Assembly: GCA_025363575.1 (NCBI GenBank)
Contig: JANYDM010000092.1
Span: 1 to 53,313 of the forward strand
Source of the DNA: Betaproteobacteria bacterium
GTDB taxonomy: Bacteria; Pseudomonadota; Gammaproteobacteria; Burkholderiales; SG8-41
DNA: 53,313 nucleotides
Reading direction: 5' to 3'
Positions 42,556 through 51,867 of the stretch are shown in pieces (positions within the stretch are counted from its first letter, which is position 1; each line of letters opens with the position of its first letter). The translations under genes were made by a program, and so were the position numbers. The notes under the pieces were generated by a model. That model had not been told where the DNA came from. It saw nothing but the letters and a program-made list of their open reading frames with translations, and made no database searches.

Positions 42556-43343
42556 CAGATCAATCCCATCTCGTGCAGCTTGTCCGCCAGCGCAACGCCT
42601 CGCGCCGCGCCGGAGTCGCCGGCGATCAACTCCGCTTTCGTCGTGCGCAACTGAACTTCCAGTTTCCGCAACTCGACCTTCTGCGGTGCCGGTGCCAGCG
42701 CGAGAGTCGCTGCTTTCCAAGTCGGTATGAGGGCGCGCCCCGCCGTCTGCGTGCCGCGCATGCTCGGATGGCGTGGCTCGTTGATTTCACTCGACACGCC
42801 AAGCAGCGCCGGCAATTGCACGCGCAGAGACTGCTGTCCGCCATCGATCAGGCGCTGTACGTTCAGGCCGGTGGCATCCGACGCGGTAATTCTTGCGACG
42901 GGCGATACGACAGGCAGTTCGAGCGCTGCCGCCAGCCAATACAGAACTTGGCCGCCGTCGGTATCCGACGCCTGTCTTCCGCACAGCACCAAATCGAACG
43001 CGCCGACCTTGCGTATTGCTTCTGCCAAAGCGCGGCCGACGGTCGCGCTGTCGGCATGCTGCCACACGGGATCGTTCAGCAATATCGCGGCGTCGACACC
43101 CATGGCGATGGCGCGCTTCAGCGACTTGCGGCTTGCGTCCCCGCCGAGACCGACGACGGTAACGCGGCCGCCATGCTGCTCGCGCAGTTTCAGTGCCTCT
43201 TCCACCGCATTCTCGTCGTAACCGTTGATGACCGACGACACACCGAACGGTGACACGATGCGCTTCGCGGCCGCATCCAGCTGAACATAGCTCGGCGGAA
43301 TATTTGGATCCGTCACGTCCTTGACGGTCACTACGATATTCAA
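42555..43343 (-). CDS. etfB: Electron transfer flavoprotein beta subunit
   Basis: AMP-binding subunit of ETF. The 262-residue product has MNIVVTVKDVTDPNIPPS at the start, the AMP/nucleotide segment VLCGRQASDTDGGQVLYWLA and the recognition-loop region. It lies 21 bp after the FAD dehydrogenase and is coupled to etfA. A dedicated ETF beside a flavoprotein dehydrogenase suggests a direct electron partnership. Confidence 0.93.
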   Translation of the reverse strand: MNIVVTVKDVTDPNIPPSYVQLDAAAKRIVSPFGVSSVINGYDENAVEEALKLREQHGGRVTVVGLGGDASRKSLKRAIAMGVDAAILLNDPVWQHADSATVGRALAEAIRKVGAFDLVLCGRQASDTDGGQVLYWLAAALELPVVSPVARITASDATGLNVQRLIDGGQQSLRVQLPALLGVSSEINEPRHPSMRGTQTAGRALIPTWKAATLALAPAPQKVELRKLEVQLRTTKAELIAGDSGAARGVALADKLHEMGLI

Positions 43344-43364
43344 GGACTGCTCCTTACCCGCGCA

Positions 43365-44852
43365 TCACGTTTGCAGCGCGGCTATTGCAGCGTGCTTGCC
43401 GGCGATGCGGCCGAACGTGGCGCCCGCCATCATGCCCGAGCCCGATGCATAGTTATCGACCCACAAACCGCCGGCCATCTCGCCAGCGGCATACAAGCCG
43501 GCGATCGGCCGCCCCGCCACGTGCTGGGTCTGTCCCGTGTTCGCATCGATCTTGAGTCCGCCGTAAGTGAATGTCATGCCGCAGCGCACGGGAAAAGCTT
43601 CGAATGGCGCCTCTTCGATGCTCAGCGCGTAGTTGCTTTTCGGCGGATAGATGCCCGCCGTGCATTTGCCGTCCAGCTTGTGGCGGTCCGGATTGAACGT
43701 TCCCGGCTGAATAGCCGAATTGAACTCGCGCACCGTCTTGACGAGATTTGCCGCATTGATGTCCAGCTCTTCGGCAAGCTTCTCGAGCGTATCGGCTTTC
43801 GCGGTAGTCGCCGTATCGTAATTCATCGGATAAATATCCATCTTGCGCGCCTTGGCGTCGAGAATCTGAAACGCAATGCCGCCGGGCTGCGCCAGGATCG
43901 CGCGACCCATCGCGGCGTACGTTCTGCCGCGCAAGTCCGATGCCTCATCGATAAAGCGCTCGCCGCGCGTATTGACCATGATCGAATAAGGATACATGTA
44001 GCGCGCGTACGACGCCTTGGTCGAATACGCGACTGGAATCTTGAACATCGGCAGCTCGATGTCCTGCGGCGATGCATGGCACGTCGTCCAGCTGCCGTGC
44101 GGCATCGCACCGATGTGCAACGCCATGCGCAAGCCATCGCCCGTATTGAAAGGCACCCCGCGAATTCTGACGGTGTCCCAGCCCGGCCCCAGATAGCGCG
44201 CGCGCATTTCGGGATTCGCTTCGAAACTGCCGCAGGCGAGCACCACCGATTTCGCCGTGAACGTCGCAAAACCCTGCGGCGTCAGCGCACGCACGCCGGT
44301 GACTCTGCCTTGCTGGTCCTGGATCAGTTCAGTCGCGGCCGTTTCGTAGTGAAAAGCGACGCCAGCGTTCTCGAGTATCTTGAAATTGCGCTGCTGCAGG
44401 CCGTAGCCGCCGCCATTCATCAGTAGAATATTGTCCGAAGGCATCTTGAATCCGCCCGCCGGCACCCAGTCGTGCCCCATGGACGCGAGCCAATGCACCG
44501 TGTTCAGCGACTCGGTCACATGCACCTGGAGCATTTCCTGATCGCTCTGGTTGCTGGTGACCTGCATGACTTCGTCCCAGTGCTCGGCTTCCGTGCGATG
44601 CGGCATGTGCTCCAGCAATGCATGCAGCTCGTCGTCCGGCATGTTCTTGACCAGCGGGCGCACATCTTCCACGCCGTTGAACACGAAACGCATGTGCCCG
44701 GTGAGCGCGCTGTTGCCGCCGCGATTGCCCTTGGACGATTTCTCGAGAATGCCGACGCGCGCTTTCTGCTCGATTGCCGCATGCGCCGCGCAGCACGCGG
44801 CATTGCCGGCGCCGACGATTAAAACGTCATAGTGGTGGGTTGGGTCCGTCAT
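43365..44852 (-). CDS. tcuA: FAD-dependent tricarballylate dehydrogenase-like flavoprotein (TcuA family)
   Basis: A 495-residue fumarate-reductase-family flavoprotein. It binds FAD through VLIVGAGNAACCAA (residues about 10-23) and GNRGGNSALTGHMRF; ERFIDEASD and YAAGEMAGGLW are also typical of TcuA. In Salmonella TcuA oxidises tricarballylate to cis-aconitate and is reoxidised by TcuB; no tcuB is seen here, but etfBA follow directly. Other unsaturating dehydrogenases of this family would look alike, so the substrate is inferred. Confidence 0.8.
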   Translation of the reverse strand: MTDPTHHYDVLIVGAGNAACCAAHAAIEQKARVGILEKSSKGNRGGNSALTGHMRFVFNGVEDVRPLVKNMPDDELHALLEHMPHRTEAEHWDEVMQVTSNQSDQEMLQVHVTESLNTVHWLASMGHDWVPAGGFKMPSDNILLMNGGGYGLQQRNFKILENAGVAFHYETAATELIQDQQGRVTGVRALTPQGFATFTAKSVVLACGSFEANPEMRARYLGPGWDTVRIRGVPFNTGDGLRMALHIGAMPHGSWTTCHASPQDIELPMFKIPVAYSTKASYARYMYPYSIMVNTRGERFIDEASDLRGRTYAAMGRAILAQPGGIAFQILDAKARKMDIYPMNYDTATTAKADTLEKLAEELDINAANLVKTVREFNSAIQPGTFNPDRHKLDGKCTAGIYPPKSNYALSIEEAPFEAFPVRCGMTFTYGGLKIDANTGQTQHVAGRPIAGLYAAGEMAGGLWVDNYASGSGMMAGATFGRIAGKHAAIAALQT

Positions 44853-44890
44853 GATGATCTCCAGATAAGGGCGGCTGCCGGTCGCGTTGT

Positions 44891-46234
44891 TCAGAAGACC
44901 GAAAATATTCTGGCGTCGGCCATTTTTTCGAGCCGCTCGAAACGCGCGGCCGAAGCAGCGTCGTCCGCCCCGCCGGTGAGCAGCATGAACTTGCGTTTGA
45001 GCTCTTCGCGATTAAGCGGGTCGGCCGGCATGCCCTTGTAGATGTCGGCGCGCTTGCTCACCTTGCGGCCGTCTTTCAGCGTCACCGTCACCGTGGAACT
45101 TCTTACCGAACCTTCGCCCGCGCGCTGCCTGAGTTCCAGCGCTTTGGCCGCGGCACGAATGGCCGGATCCTGCACCGCCGATTCATCGAAGGACCGTGGA
45201 TCGTCGGGATCGCGATAAAGCGCGATCGCCACGCAGAACGGCACGCTGTACTGCGCCTTCAGAATATCGGCCGGCTCCGGAATATTGTGGTGCGTGAGCA
45301 GGCGTTCGCTGCCTTCGACCAGCAAATGAGCGACATCCTTCGCCGCGAATTTGTGTTCAGCCATCAGTTCGCGCAGCGTCTGCACCGGCGTGTGTGCGTT
45401 GATGTGCGCGGCGTAGCGCTTCAAGCAAATGCGGCGCACCTCCCATTCGCTGCCAAGTCCTTTGGTCAGCAGTTCCGCTTCGCAGTTCGCGGCAATACCG
45501 TAGGCATCGAGAAATCCGAACTTGCCCTCGAGTATGGTCTCCGGCCCTTCATAGCCAGTGCCGGCGAGACGCGCGGCAAGCACGCCGCCCTCTGAAGCGC
45601 GGCCGAGATGCAGTCGCTTGACCATCGCCCCGCCTGGCGACTTCGAAAACGCGAGCAAGCCCGAAGACAGCGAACCCGCAATCGCCAGCGCGTTCGCGAG
45701 CTGCTTCGCATTGAGGCCATAGATAAGGCCGGCCGCAATGGCACTGCCAAAGGTTCCGGTCAGCCCTGGCGAATGGAATCCGACGTGCTCGGGACTGTGG
45801 TGCGTCGCCAGCGCGATGCGGAACATCACCTCGACCGCGGCGACATAGGCAGTCAGCACCTTTTTTCCGTCGGCGCCGGTTTCCTCGCAGGCGGCGAGCA
45901 GCGCCGGCAGCACCGTCGCACCCGGATGCGAACCGGCGCCGGGATCGCGCACGCTGTCCTGCTCGAAGGCGTGCCCGAGTGCGCCGTTGGCAAGCGCCGC
46001 AAAAGGCGCCTGCACCTTTACGTCCGTCACACCGAAGATCGAACAGGGTCCGCCTGTGCCATAGCGCTGCGCGTAATCGATCACGAGGCGGCTCCACGGA
46101 AATTGCGCGCCATAGCTGGCTGCCGCGATGGTGTCGATGATGCAATCGCGACTGCGCGCGATCGCGTCCTGTGGAATATCGTCAAATTTCAGATCGGCAG
46201 CGAAGTGCGCCAGGGTTTGTGCAGCGGTGGCCAT
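44891..46234 (-). CDS. MmgE/PrpD-family protein (2)
   Basis: A 447-residue MmgE/PrpD protein (2-methylcitrate dehydratase / cis-aconitate decarboxylase superfamily). Landmarks are the early YGAQFPWSRLVIDYA, FEQDSVRDPGAGSHPGATVLPAL, KRLHLGRASEGGVLAARLA and INAHTPVQTL. The ATG at 46234 is preferred over 46240, as AAGGAA sits about 6 nt upstream of it. Downstream of a Bug receptor and upstream of the TcuA-like gene by 38 bp, it is probably part of one operon. Confidence 0.88.
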   Translation of the reverse strand: MATAAQTLAHFAADLKFDDIPQDAIARSRDCIIDTIAAASYGAQFPWSRLVIDYAQRYGTGGPCSIFGVTDVKVQAPFAALANGALGHAFEQDSVRDPGAGSHPGATVLPALLAACEETGADGKKVLTAYVAAVEVMFRIALATHHSPEHVGFHSPGLTGTFGSAIAAGLIYGLNAKQLANALAIAGSLSSGLLAFSKSPGGAMVKRLHLGRASEGGVLAARLAGTGYEGPETILEGKFGFLDAYGIAANCEAELLTKGLGSEWEVRRICLKRYAAHINAHTPVQTLRELMAEHKFAAKDVAHLLVEGSERLLTHHNIPEPADILKAQYSVPFCVAIALYRDPDDPRSFDESAVQDPAIRAAAKALELRQRAGEGSVRSSTVTVTLKDGRKVSKRADIYKGMPADPLNREELKRKFMLLTGGADDAASAARFERLEKMADARIFSVF

Positions 46235-46287
46235 TGTCATTTCCTTCGTTAAAAACCTTGCCTGCGGATGTTTTTAGCACGCATGCT

Positions 46288-47286
46288 TCAGCCGCGAATA
46301 TTCGCGTCGCGGATCACTTTGCCCAGACGCGCCATTTCCGACCGCACGACGGCGCCGAATTCCTCTGGCGTGCTGCCGACAGTCTCAACCCCCGATTTCA
46401 GGAAGCGCTCCTTCAATTCAGCGCTGTTCAGCACGCGCACCGTTTCCTGATTGAGACGCGCGATCACCGCCTCGGGCGTTTTCGCCGGCGCGAACAGACC
46501 GACGATCGACGTCGCCTCATAGCCCGGCAATCCCGCCGATGCCACCGTCGGCAAGCCCGGCAACAGCGGCGACGGCTGCGGGCTCGTCACCGCCAGCGCC
46601 CGCAGCCGCCCGGATTTGATGTGCGCGGCAACCGAGCCTGCCGTAGCAAACGCAAGCTGCACCTCGCCGGCGATCAGCGCATTCAGCGCGATGCCGTTGC
46701 CCTTGTACGGAATCTGCACGATATTGAGCTTGCCCATCGCCTTGAACAACTCGGTCGCAATCTGGCTCGACGAGCCGACGGCGCCAGTGCCGTAATTGAG
46801 CGACCCCGGACGCTTACGCGCCAGTGCAATCAGTTCCTGCGTCGATTTCACCGGCAGCGCCGGATGCACGACCAGTATGTTGGGCGCCCTCACCGCCAGC
46901 GTAATCGGGGCGAGATCGCGCGCCGGATCGTATGGCACGCCGTCGCGCAAGAACGGCAGCAGCCAGATATTGCTGCCGTAGAGCAGCAGCATGTAGCCGT
47001 CAGGCGGCGATTTGGCGACCAGGTCGCCCGCGATTGCGCCGCTCGCGCCGCCGCGATTATCGACGATGACCTGCTGGCCCATGCCCGCGGTCAGCCCCTG
47101 CGCGATGATACGTGCCGCGAAGTCGTTGCCGCCGCCGGGCTCGGACGTCACGATGTGGATGGGCTTGTGCGGGTACTCCTGGCCGCGCGCGCACGCCGCC
47201 GCCGACATCAGCGCGACCGCTGTGACTAAAAGGAATATCCGGCCGGCCACAGACGGCTGACCGGAACGTGAGTTCGTGACAGGCAT
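46288..47286 (-). CDS. Bug/TctC-family receptor (3)
   Basis: A 332-residue periplasmic receptor: signal peptide (about 1-35, ending ACARGQ), then PIHIVTSEPGGGNDFAARI, VDNRGGASGAIAGDLVAKS and LPTVASAGL. First gene of the minus-strand operon Bug-MmgE/PrpD-TcuA-EtfB-EtfA. It is divergent from the LysR regulator across a 188-bp control region, which suggests that the regulator controls it. Confidence 0.93.
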   Translation of the reverse strand: MPVTNSRSGQPSVAGRIFLLVTAVALMSAAACARGQEYPHKPIHIVTSEPGGGNDFAARIIAQGLTAGMGQQVIVDNRGGASGAIAGDLVAKSPPDGYMLLLYGSNIWLLPFLRDGVPYDPARDLAPITLAVRAPNILVVHPALPVKSTQELIALARKRPGSLNYGTGAVGSSSQIATELFKAMGKLNIVQIPYKGNGIALNALIAGEVQLAFATAGSVAAHIKSGRLRALAVTSPQPSPLLPGLPTVASAGLPGYEATSIVGLFAPAKTPEAVIARLNQETVRVLNSAELKERFLKSGVETVGSTPEEFGAVVRSEMARLGKVIRDANIRG

Positions 47287-47354
47287 CGCCTCGCATGCCC
47301 ACGCCCGCTCGCGCCTTTACCTGCGATGGCAATTGCCACGGCCGAGGGACAGGG

Positions 47355-47383
47355 TTGATAATTGACTCAGGCGACATCATAAA
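47355..47383 (+). promoter_or_regulatory. Possible lysR promoter
   Basis: TTGATA (47355-47360), 17 bp, CATAAA (47378-47383). Weak -10; the predicted start near 47390 puts the LysR-type palindrome downstream, as expected for autorepression. Confidence 0.35.
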
Positions 47384-47424
47384 CAAAGCAGCGGCGCCGC
47401 GGGTTCCCCTGCGACACTAGCTGT

Positions 47425-47441
47425 TATTCCTGTGAGGAATA
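47425..47441. promoter_or_regulatory. LysR-type operator (perfect palindrome with T-N11-A)
   Basis: TATTCCT-GTG-AGGAATA is a perfect 7-3-7 inverted repeat and contains the LysR-type T-N11-A core (T at 47427, A at 47439). It lies 33 bp before the lysR ATG and 138 bp before the divergent Bug start. Confidence 0.65.
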
Positions 47442-47474
47442 TCTCGCTGGCTTTGCGCAGCGAAACTCATCGAA

Positions 47475-48389
47475 ATGGAACTGCGACAACTCGAATATTT
47501 CGTGCGCGTGGCCGAACTCGGCAGCTTCACCAAAGCATCGATTTTGCTGGACGTCGCGCAGCCCGCGCTCAGCAAGCAGGTGCGGCGGCTCGAGGTCGAA
47601 TTGCGGCAGACGTTGTTCAATCGCAATGGCCGCGGCATCATCCTGACCGAAGAAGGCGCCTTGCTCCTCGAGCATGCGCGGGGCATCGTCAAGCAGGTTG
47701 AAAGCGCGCGTCATGCGTTGAGCGCCAGCACAAAATCGCCTGTCGGCAAAGTCGTTATCGCAACGCCGCCGGTGACCGGGACGGCGCTGACGACGGGCTT
47801 GATCACGACGTTCCGCCAGCGCTTTCCGCGCGCCACTCTCGAAATCATCGAAGGCAAAAGCCGCTTCATACACGAATGGCTGCTCACGGGCCGCATCGAC
47901 ATCGGCATATTGTATGACCCGCCGGCGTCGCCGCTGCTCGAAATCACGCCTTTGATGAGCCACGAGCTTTCATTGTTCTCGCTGGCCTCGCGCTCGCTCG
48001 CGGCTAAGGGTAAGCCTATCCAGTTTCGCGACCTTAAAAAATTCCCGCTCATTCTTCCCGGCCACCCGCACTCGATCCGCACGCTGGTAGAAACAGAGGC
48101 CGCCAAAGCCGGCATCAAGCTGAACATCGTGCTGGAGATTGACGGCGCGTCCTTCATCCTAGAACTGGTGCAGCGCGGCCACGGCTACACGATCCTGCCC
48201 GACTTCTCGCTGCAGCGCAGTGCCTACGCGCGTAAACTTCAGTTGAATGAAATCGTCGGACCTCGGCTCAAGCGCACGCTCAAGGTCGCCGTTTCCCTTG
48301 AGCGGCCCGTGACCCGATTGGCGCGCGAGGCCGTGAAACTGATCACGCACAATCTGGGCCCGGGGTCCGATTTCGTAAAGCGAAAGTAG
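47475..48389 (+). CDS. LysR-family transcriptional regulator
   Basis: A 304-residue LTTR. The N-terminal winged HTH is in residues 1-62 (LEYFVRVAELGSFTKASILL, then AQPALSKQVRRLEVELRQTLF); the rest is the inducer-binding periplasmic-fold domain. It is divergent from the Bug/MmgE/TcuA/Etf operon and upstream, in the same direction, of two further Bug genes (15 and 24 bp gaps). It is therefore the likely regulator of the whole block. A perfect LTTR palindrome lies upstream. Confidence 0.92.
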   Translation: MELRQLEYFVRVAELGSFTKASILLDVAQPALSKQVRRLEVELRQTLFNRNGRGIILTEEGALLLEHARGIVKQVESARHALSASTKSPVGKVVIATPPVTGTALTTGLITTFRQRFPRATLEIIEGKSRFIHEWLLTGRIDIGILYDPPASPLLEITPLMSHELSLFSLASRSLAAKGKPIQFRDLKKFPLILPGHPHSIRTLVETEAAKAGIKLNIVLEIDGASFILELVQRGHGYTILPDFSLQRSAYARKLQLNEIVGPRLKRTLKVAVSLERPVTRLAREAVKLITHNLGPGSDFVKRK

Positions 48390-48404
48390 GCTCAATTTAC
48401 CATC

Positions 48405-49367
48405 ATGCGATTGCGTTTTTTTACCTGTTTCGCTCTGTCGACCTGCACGCTCCTGCATGACGCAATCGCCTGCGCTCAAAGTTATCCGACCAGGCCCGTC
48501 CGCCTGGTGGTCTCGGGTGTTGCCGGCAGCAGCAACTATGCTGCGCGCCTGATAGCAAACGGGCTGTCCTCGACGCTGGGACAGCAGGTCGTGGTGGACG
48601 GCCGGGAAGGCGGTGCGGTCGTTTCCGAATACGTGGCCAGAGCGGCGCCCGACGGCTACACGCTGCTGCTGAACGGCAGCGCGATGTGGCTGCTGCCGTA
48701 CATGCGCAGCAACGTGCGTTACGACCCGATCAAGGATTTTGCGCCGATAACCCAGGCCATCAGCACGCCGAATATTCTGGTCGTGCATCCCGCAGTGCCT
48801 GTACGCACGGTCAGAGACCTGATCGCGCTGGCCAGAGCGCGGCCGGGAGAATTGAATTGCGCGACGGGCAATGCGGGCACGTCAAATCATCTCGCCGCGG
48901 AACTGTTCAAAAGCATGACCGGCCTCAATATTGTGCGCATTCCTTATAAGGGGGGCTCGCTCGCGCTCAACGACCTGGTCAGCGGCCAGGTTCAGCTTAT
49001 GTTCGGCGCCGCTACCGCGGTGACGCAGCATGTCAAATCAGGCCGCTTGCGCGCCGTCGCCGTCACCAGCGCGCAACCCTCTGCACTGGCGCCTGGCCTG
49101 CCGACTGTTGCCGACTCCGGCGTGCCCGGCTACTCATCGGTCGCCATGTTCGGCGTTTTCGCGCCGGTGAAAACCCCGGCGCCCATACTCGATCGCCTGC
49201 ACCATGATATCGCGCAGGTTCTGCGTTCCAGCCTGGTCAGGGAGCGTTTTTTCGAAGCGGGCTCCGAAGTCGTCGGCGGGACGTCCGAAGAATTTGCAAC
49301 GGCGATCAAGGCCGAGATGGCAACCCTGGGCAAAATGATCACGGAATCCGGAATTCGCGACGAGTAG
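48405..49367 (+). CDS. Bug/TctC-family receptor (4)
   Basis: A 320-residue receptor: signal peptide (residues 1-24, ending ACAQS), PVRLVVSGVAGSSNYAARL, VVDGREGGAVVSEYVARAA and LPTVADSGV. It follows lysR by 15 bp and precedes another Bug gene by 24 bp. The ligand-contact loop differs from the usual DNRxGA (here DGREGG), so the ligand may differ. Confidence 0.92.
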   Translation: MRLRFFTCFALSTCTLLHDAIACAQSYPTRPVRLVVSGVAGSSNYAARLIANGLSSTLGQQVVVDGREGGAVVSEYVARAAPDGYTLLLNGSAMWLLPYMRSNVRYDPIKDFAPITQAISTPNILVVHPAVPVRTVRDLIALARARPGELNCATGNAGTSNHLAAELFKSMTGLNIVRIPYKGGSLALNDLVSGQVQLMFGAATAVTQHVKSGRLRAVAVTSAQPSALAPGLPTVADSGVPGYSSVAMFGVFAPVKTPAPILDRLHHDIAQVLRSSLVRERFFEAGSEVVGGTSEEFATAIKAEMATLGKMITESGIRDE

Positions 49368-49391
49368 TGAAATACGGCGGAAGAGAAACGA

Positions 49392-50366
49392 ATGAAGATG
49401 AGTTCTGCAGTGATTAAAAGAAGCGCCCGCGCCGCTGGGGTTGCCACGCTTTTTTGGGGATTCGCGTGTGCGCAGGAATATCCGTTTGCACATCCGCTGC
49501 GCATCCTGACGTCGCAAGCCGGGAGCGGCAGCGACTTGATCGCGCGCATCATGGCCGAACGCTTGCCGCAGATATTGGGCCAGCACGCGATTGTTGATAA
49601 TCGCGGCATCCTCGCGCCGGAAATCGCTGCGAATGCTTCGGCCGACGGCTATACGCTCGTGTATTACAGCACGCCGCTGTGGGTGGCGCCGCTGATGGAA
49701 GCGAAAGCGCGCTGGGATGCGAAAAAGGATTTCGCCGCGGTGATGCTCGCCGCCAACGCACCGAACGTGCTCGCCGTGCATCCGTCGCTGCCGGTCAAAT
49801 CGGTGCGCGATTTGATAGCGTTAGCCAAAGCGAAACCGGGCGCACTCAACTACGGCAGCGGCTCGGCAGGCTCGACCTCGCATCTCGCGGCGGAATTGTT
49901 CAACAGCGGCGCGGGCGTACGGATCACGCGCGTACCCTATCGCGGCGTCGGTCAGGCGCTCATCGCTTTGCTCGGCGGACAAATGCAGGTGCTTTTTCCA
50001 TCCGCGGGATCGGCAACACCGTATATAAAGTCGGGACGGCTCAGGCCGCTCGCCGTCACGAGCCCAAAACCGACGCCGTTGCTTCCCGACTTGCCGACTA
50101 TTGCCGCATCCGGCGTTCCGGGGTACGAAGCCGACACGCCGCTCGGCATTTTCGTGCCTGCGCGCACGCCGCCTGAAATCATCGATCGCCTGAGCAGCGC
50201 TTTGGCTGCCGTGCTGCGAATGCCGGAAGTCAGGAAGCTCGTGTTCGCGCAGGGTGCCGATATAGCCGCGAGCTCGCCCGCGGAATTTTCCGCGTGGCTC
50301 TCAGCGGACATCGCGCGCTGGGAGAAGTTGATCCGCGAAAAAGGATTGCGCGAAACCGTTCAGTGA
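49392..50366 (+). CDS. Bug/TctC-family receptor (5)
   Basis: A 324-residue receptor: signal peptide (about 1-26, ending ACAQE), PLRILTSQAGSGSDLIARI, VDNRGILAPEIAANA and LPTIAASGV. Third gene in the LysR-Bug-Bug run; convergent with the CoA-transferase (stops 6 bp apart). Confidence 0.92.
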   Translation: MKMSSAVIKRSARAAGVATLFWGFACAQEYPFAHPLRILTSQAGSGSDLIARIMAERLPQILGQHAIVDNRGILAPEIAANASADGYTLVYYSTPLWVAPLMEAKARWDAKKDFAAVMLAANAPNVLAVHPSLPVKSVRDLIALAKAKPGALNYGSGSAGSTSHLAAELFNSGAGVRITRVPYRGVGQALIALLGGQMQVLFPSAGSATPYIKSGRLRPLAVTSPKPTPLLPDLPTIAASGVPGYEADTPLGIFVPARTPPEIIDRLSSALAAVLRMPEVRKLVFAQGADIAASSPAEFSAWLSADIARWEKLIREKGLRETVQ

Positions 50367-50372
50367 TCGTGA

Positions 50373-51815
50373 CTACGACGCCCGCGCCGGCCACACTGGC
50401 TGATGGTAGCCGAGCGGTACCGTGGGCAATGACCAGTGCGGCGGTGTTTCGGACAGTTTCAAGACCGGACCCAGATGGCGCAACTTCCCGACCGGTGTGT
50501 TGCTGCTTATGGTCCAGCGTTCGAGTTCCGCGGCGGTGAACTCGGCGGGCACATCGACAAGTTGCGACAGCGGTACCTCGCCGCGCTCGACCAGCCAGCG
50601 CCCGACTTGCGCCAACGAGATCCGCACATGCCAGCTGCCGCCTTCGCGTGCGCGGCGCGCAAGCGCCACCATCGCACCAAACGCCATCAAGTAGCCGGCA
50701 AGGAAATCGATTGCAGACACAGGGTAAAACTGCGGGCCGGGCGCGGCGCCGGGGAACAGTTCGCCCTGGCGGTTGGTGATCCCGCTGACGGTCTGCACTA
50801 CGGTGTCAAAACCACGGCGTGACGCCCACGGCCCTTGGTGACCAAAAGCCGATAACGAAACAACCACGATGCCCGGCCGCAACTGCGCCAGTGTCTCCGC
50901 GGAAAAGCCGCGGCCGCTCAGCGTTCCCGGCCGGTAGCCTTGCGAGAACACGTCCGTCTCGCGCGCCAGCCCGCGCAGGATTTCTACGTCCTTCGCCTCG
51001 CGCAAGTCGAGGTGCGCGGAAAGCTTGCCGTGACCGGTGTCGTACTCCTGGCGGCCCAGGCTCGGCAGATGCGCCCCCGTAATCTTCAAGACCTCGGCGC
51101 CGTGTTCCGCCATCGTACGCGCGCACGTGGGCCCGGCGATCACGCGGGTCAGATCGAGAACACGTACGCCGGACAACGGCCGCTTGCCTTCGCGCAGCGG
51201 CTCCGGCGGACTGTCGCCGAGCTTGATGATTTCCATGAGCGGCAGAGACGCGACGGCTATGCCCTGCGGATGCAGCGCCCACTCATCCATGGTGCGCACC
51301 ATGCCGCCGGCGCCATGGGCGGCAATGATTGCCTCCTCAAGCTCGAGCGCGTCCCACTGCGCGACTGCTTTGCGCGCGAGTTCCGGATCTTCTTCCGTGA
51401 TGCCCAGCACCTTCATCGCGGCTGCGCGATGGTTCGGAAAATTGCAATGCAGATAGCTCCAGCGGCCGTGTTTCGCCGGGTAAGTACCCATGATCGAATT
51501 GCGTCCGTTGGGCACGGGCGTGCCCTCCAGATTCAGATATTTTCCGCTGCGTAAAGAAACCGTCGCCTGCCGCGCATCGAGCGCGATCTTCTGATGGCGC
51601 CCGGTGCGCAGTTCCCAGAGTTCCGAAGCGGCAAGGCCGACTGCCGCGAGCGTGGCAACGGCGGCTTCGGTGATCCGGAACGACGTGGGCAATACCGGGT
51701 CGGTCCCGCCGGTGATCTCAATCGCGCGCGCGTGGTCTTCGGACCAGCCGCCGAATGGCAACAATGTACCGAGTGCGTTACTGATCATATTAGGATTCCC
51801 GTTTAATTCCGACAT
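50373..51815 (-). CDS. Family III (CaiB/BaiF) CoA-transferase
   Basis: A 480-residue CoA-transferase that moves CoA between carboxylates. The typical VLDLTRVIAGPTCARTMAEHG, GKLSAHLDLR, FDTVVQTVSGI and the catalytic Asp in SAIDFLAGYL are present. It has an unusual N-terminal extension of about 200 residues before VLDLTRV. Downstream of a Bug gene (52 bp), so uptake and CoA activation of the same acid are plausible. Substrate unknown. Confidence 0.87.
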   Translation of the reverse strand: MSELNGNPNMISNALGTLLPFGGWSEDHARAIEITGGTDPVLPTSFRITEAAVATLAAVGLAASELWELRTGRHQKIALDARQATVSLRSGKYLNLEGTPVPNGRNSIMGTYPAKHGRWSYLHCNFPNHRAAAMKVLGITEEDPELARKAVAQWDALELEEAIIAAHGAGGMVRTMDEWALHPQGIAVASLPLMEIIKLGDSPPEPLREGKRPLSGVRVLDLTRVIAGPTCARTMAEHGAEVLKITGAHLPSLGRQEYDTGHGKLSAHLDLREAKDVEILRGLARETDVFSQGYRPGTLSGRGFSAETLAQLRPGIVVVSLSAFGHQGPWASRRGFDTVVQTVSGITNRQGELFPGAAPGPQFYPVSAIDFLAGYLMAFGAMVALARRAREGGSWHVRISLAQVGRWLVERGEVPLSQLVDVPAEFTAAELERWTISSNTPVGKLRHLGPVLKLSETPPHWSLPTVPLGYHQPVWPARAS

Positions 51816-51867
51816 GTGTAATGTAACGCAGCTGCGGAGTTGTCATCGTGCATCTCTTAGCCAGACC

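Noticed and set aside
43371..44426. 351-codon plus-strand frame
   Set aside because: Antisense to the TcuA-like flavoprotein with clear FAD motifs; the product has no recognisable domain.
46171..47229. 352-codon plus-strand frame
   Set aside because: Antisense to a Bug receptor and the start of an MmgE/PrpD gene; composition dominated by Arg, Gln and His.
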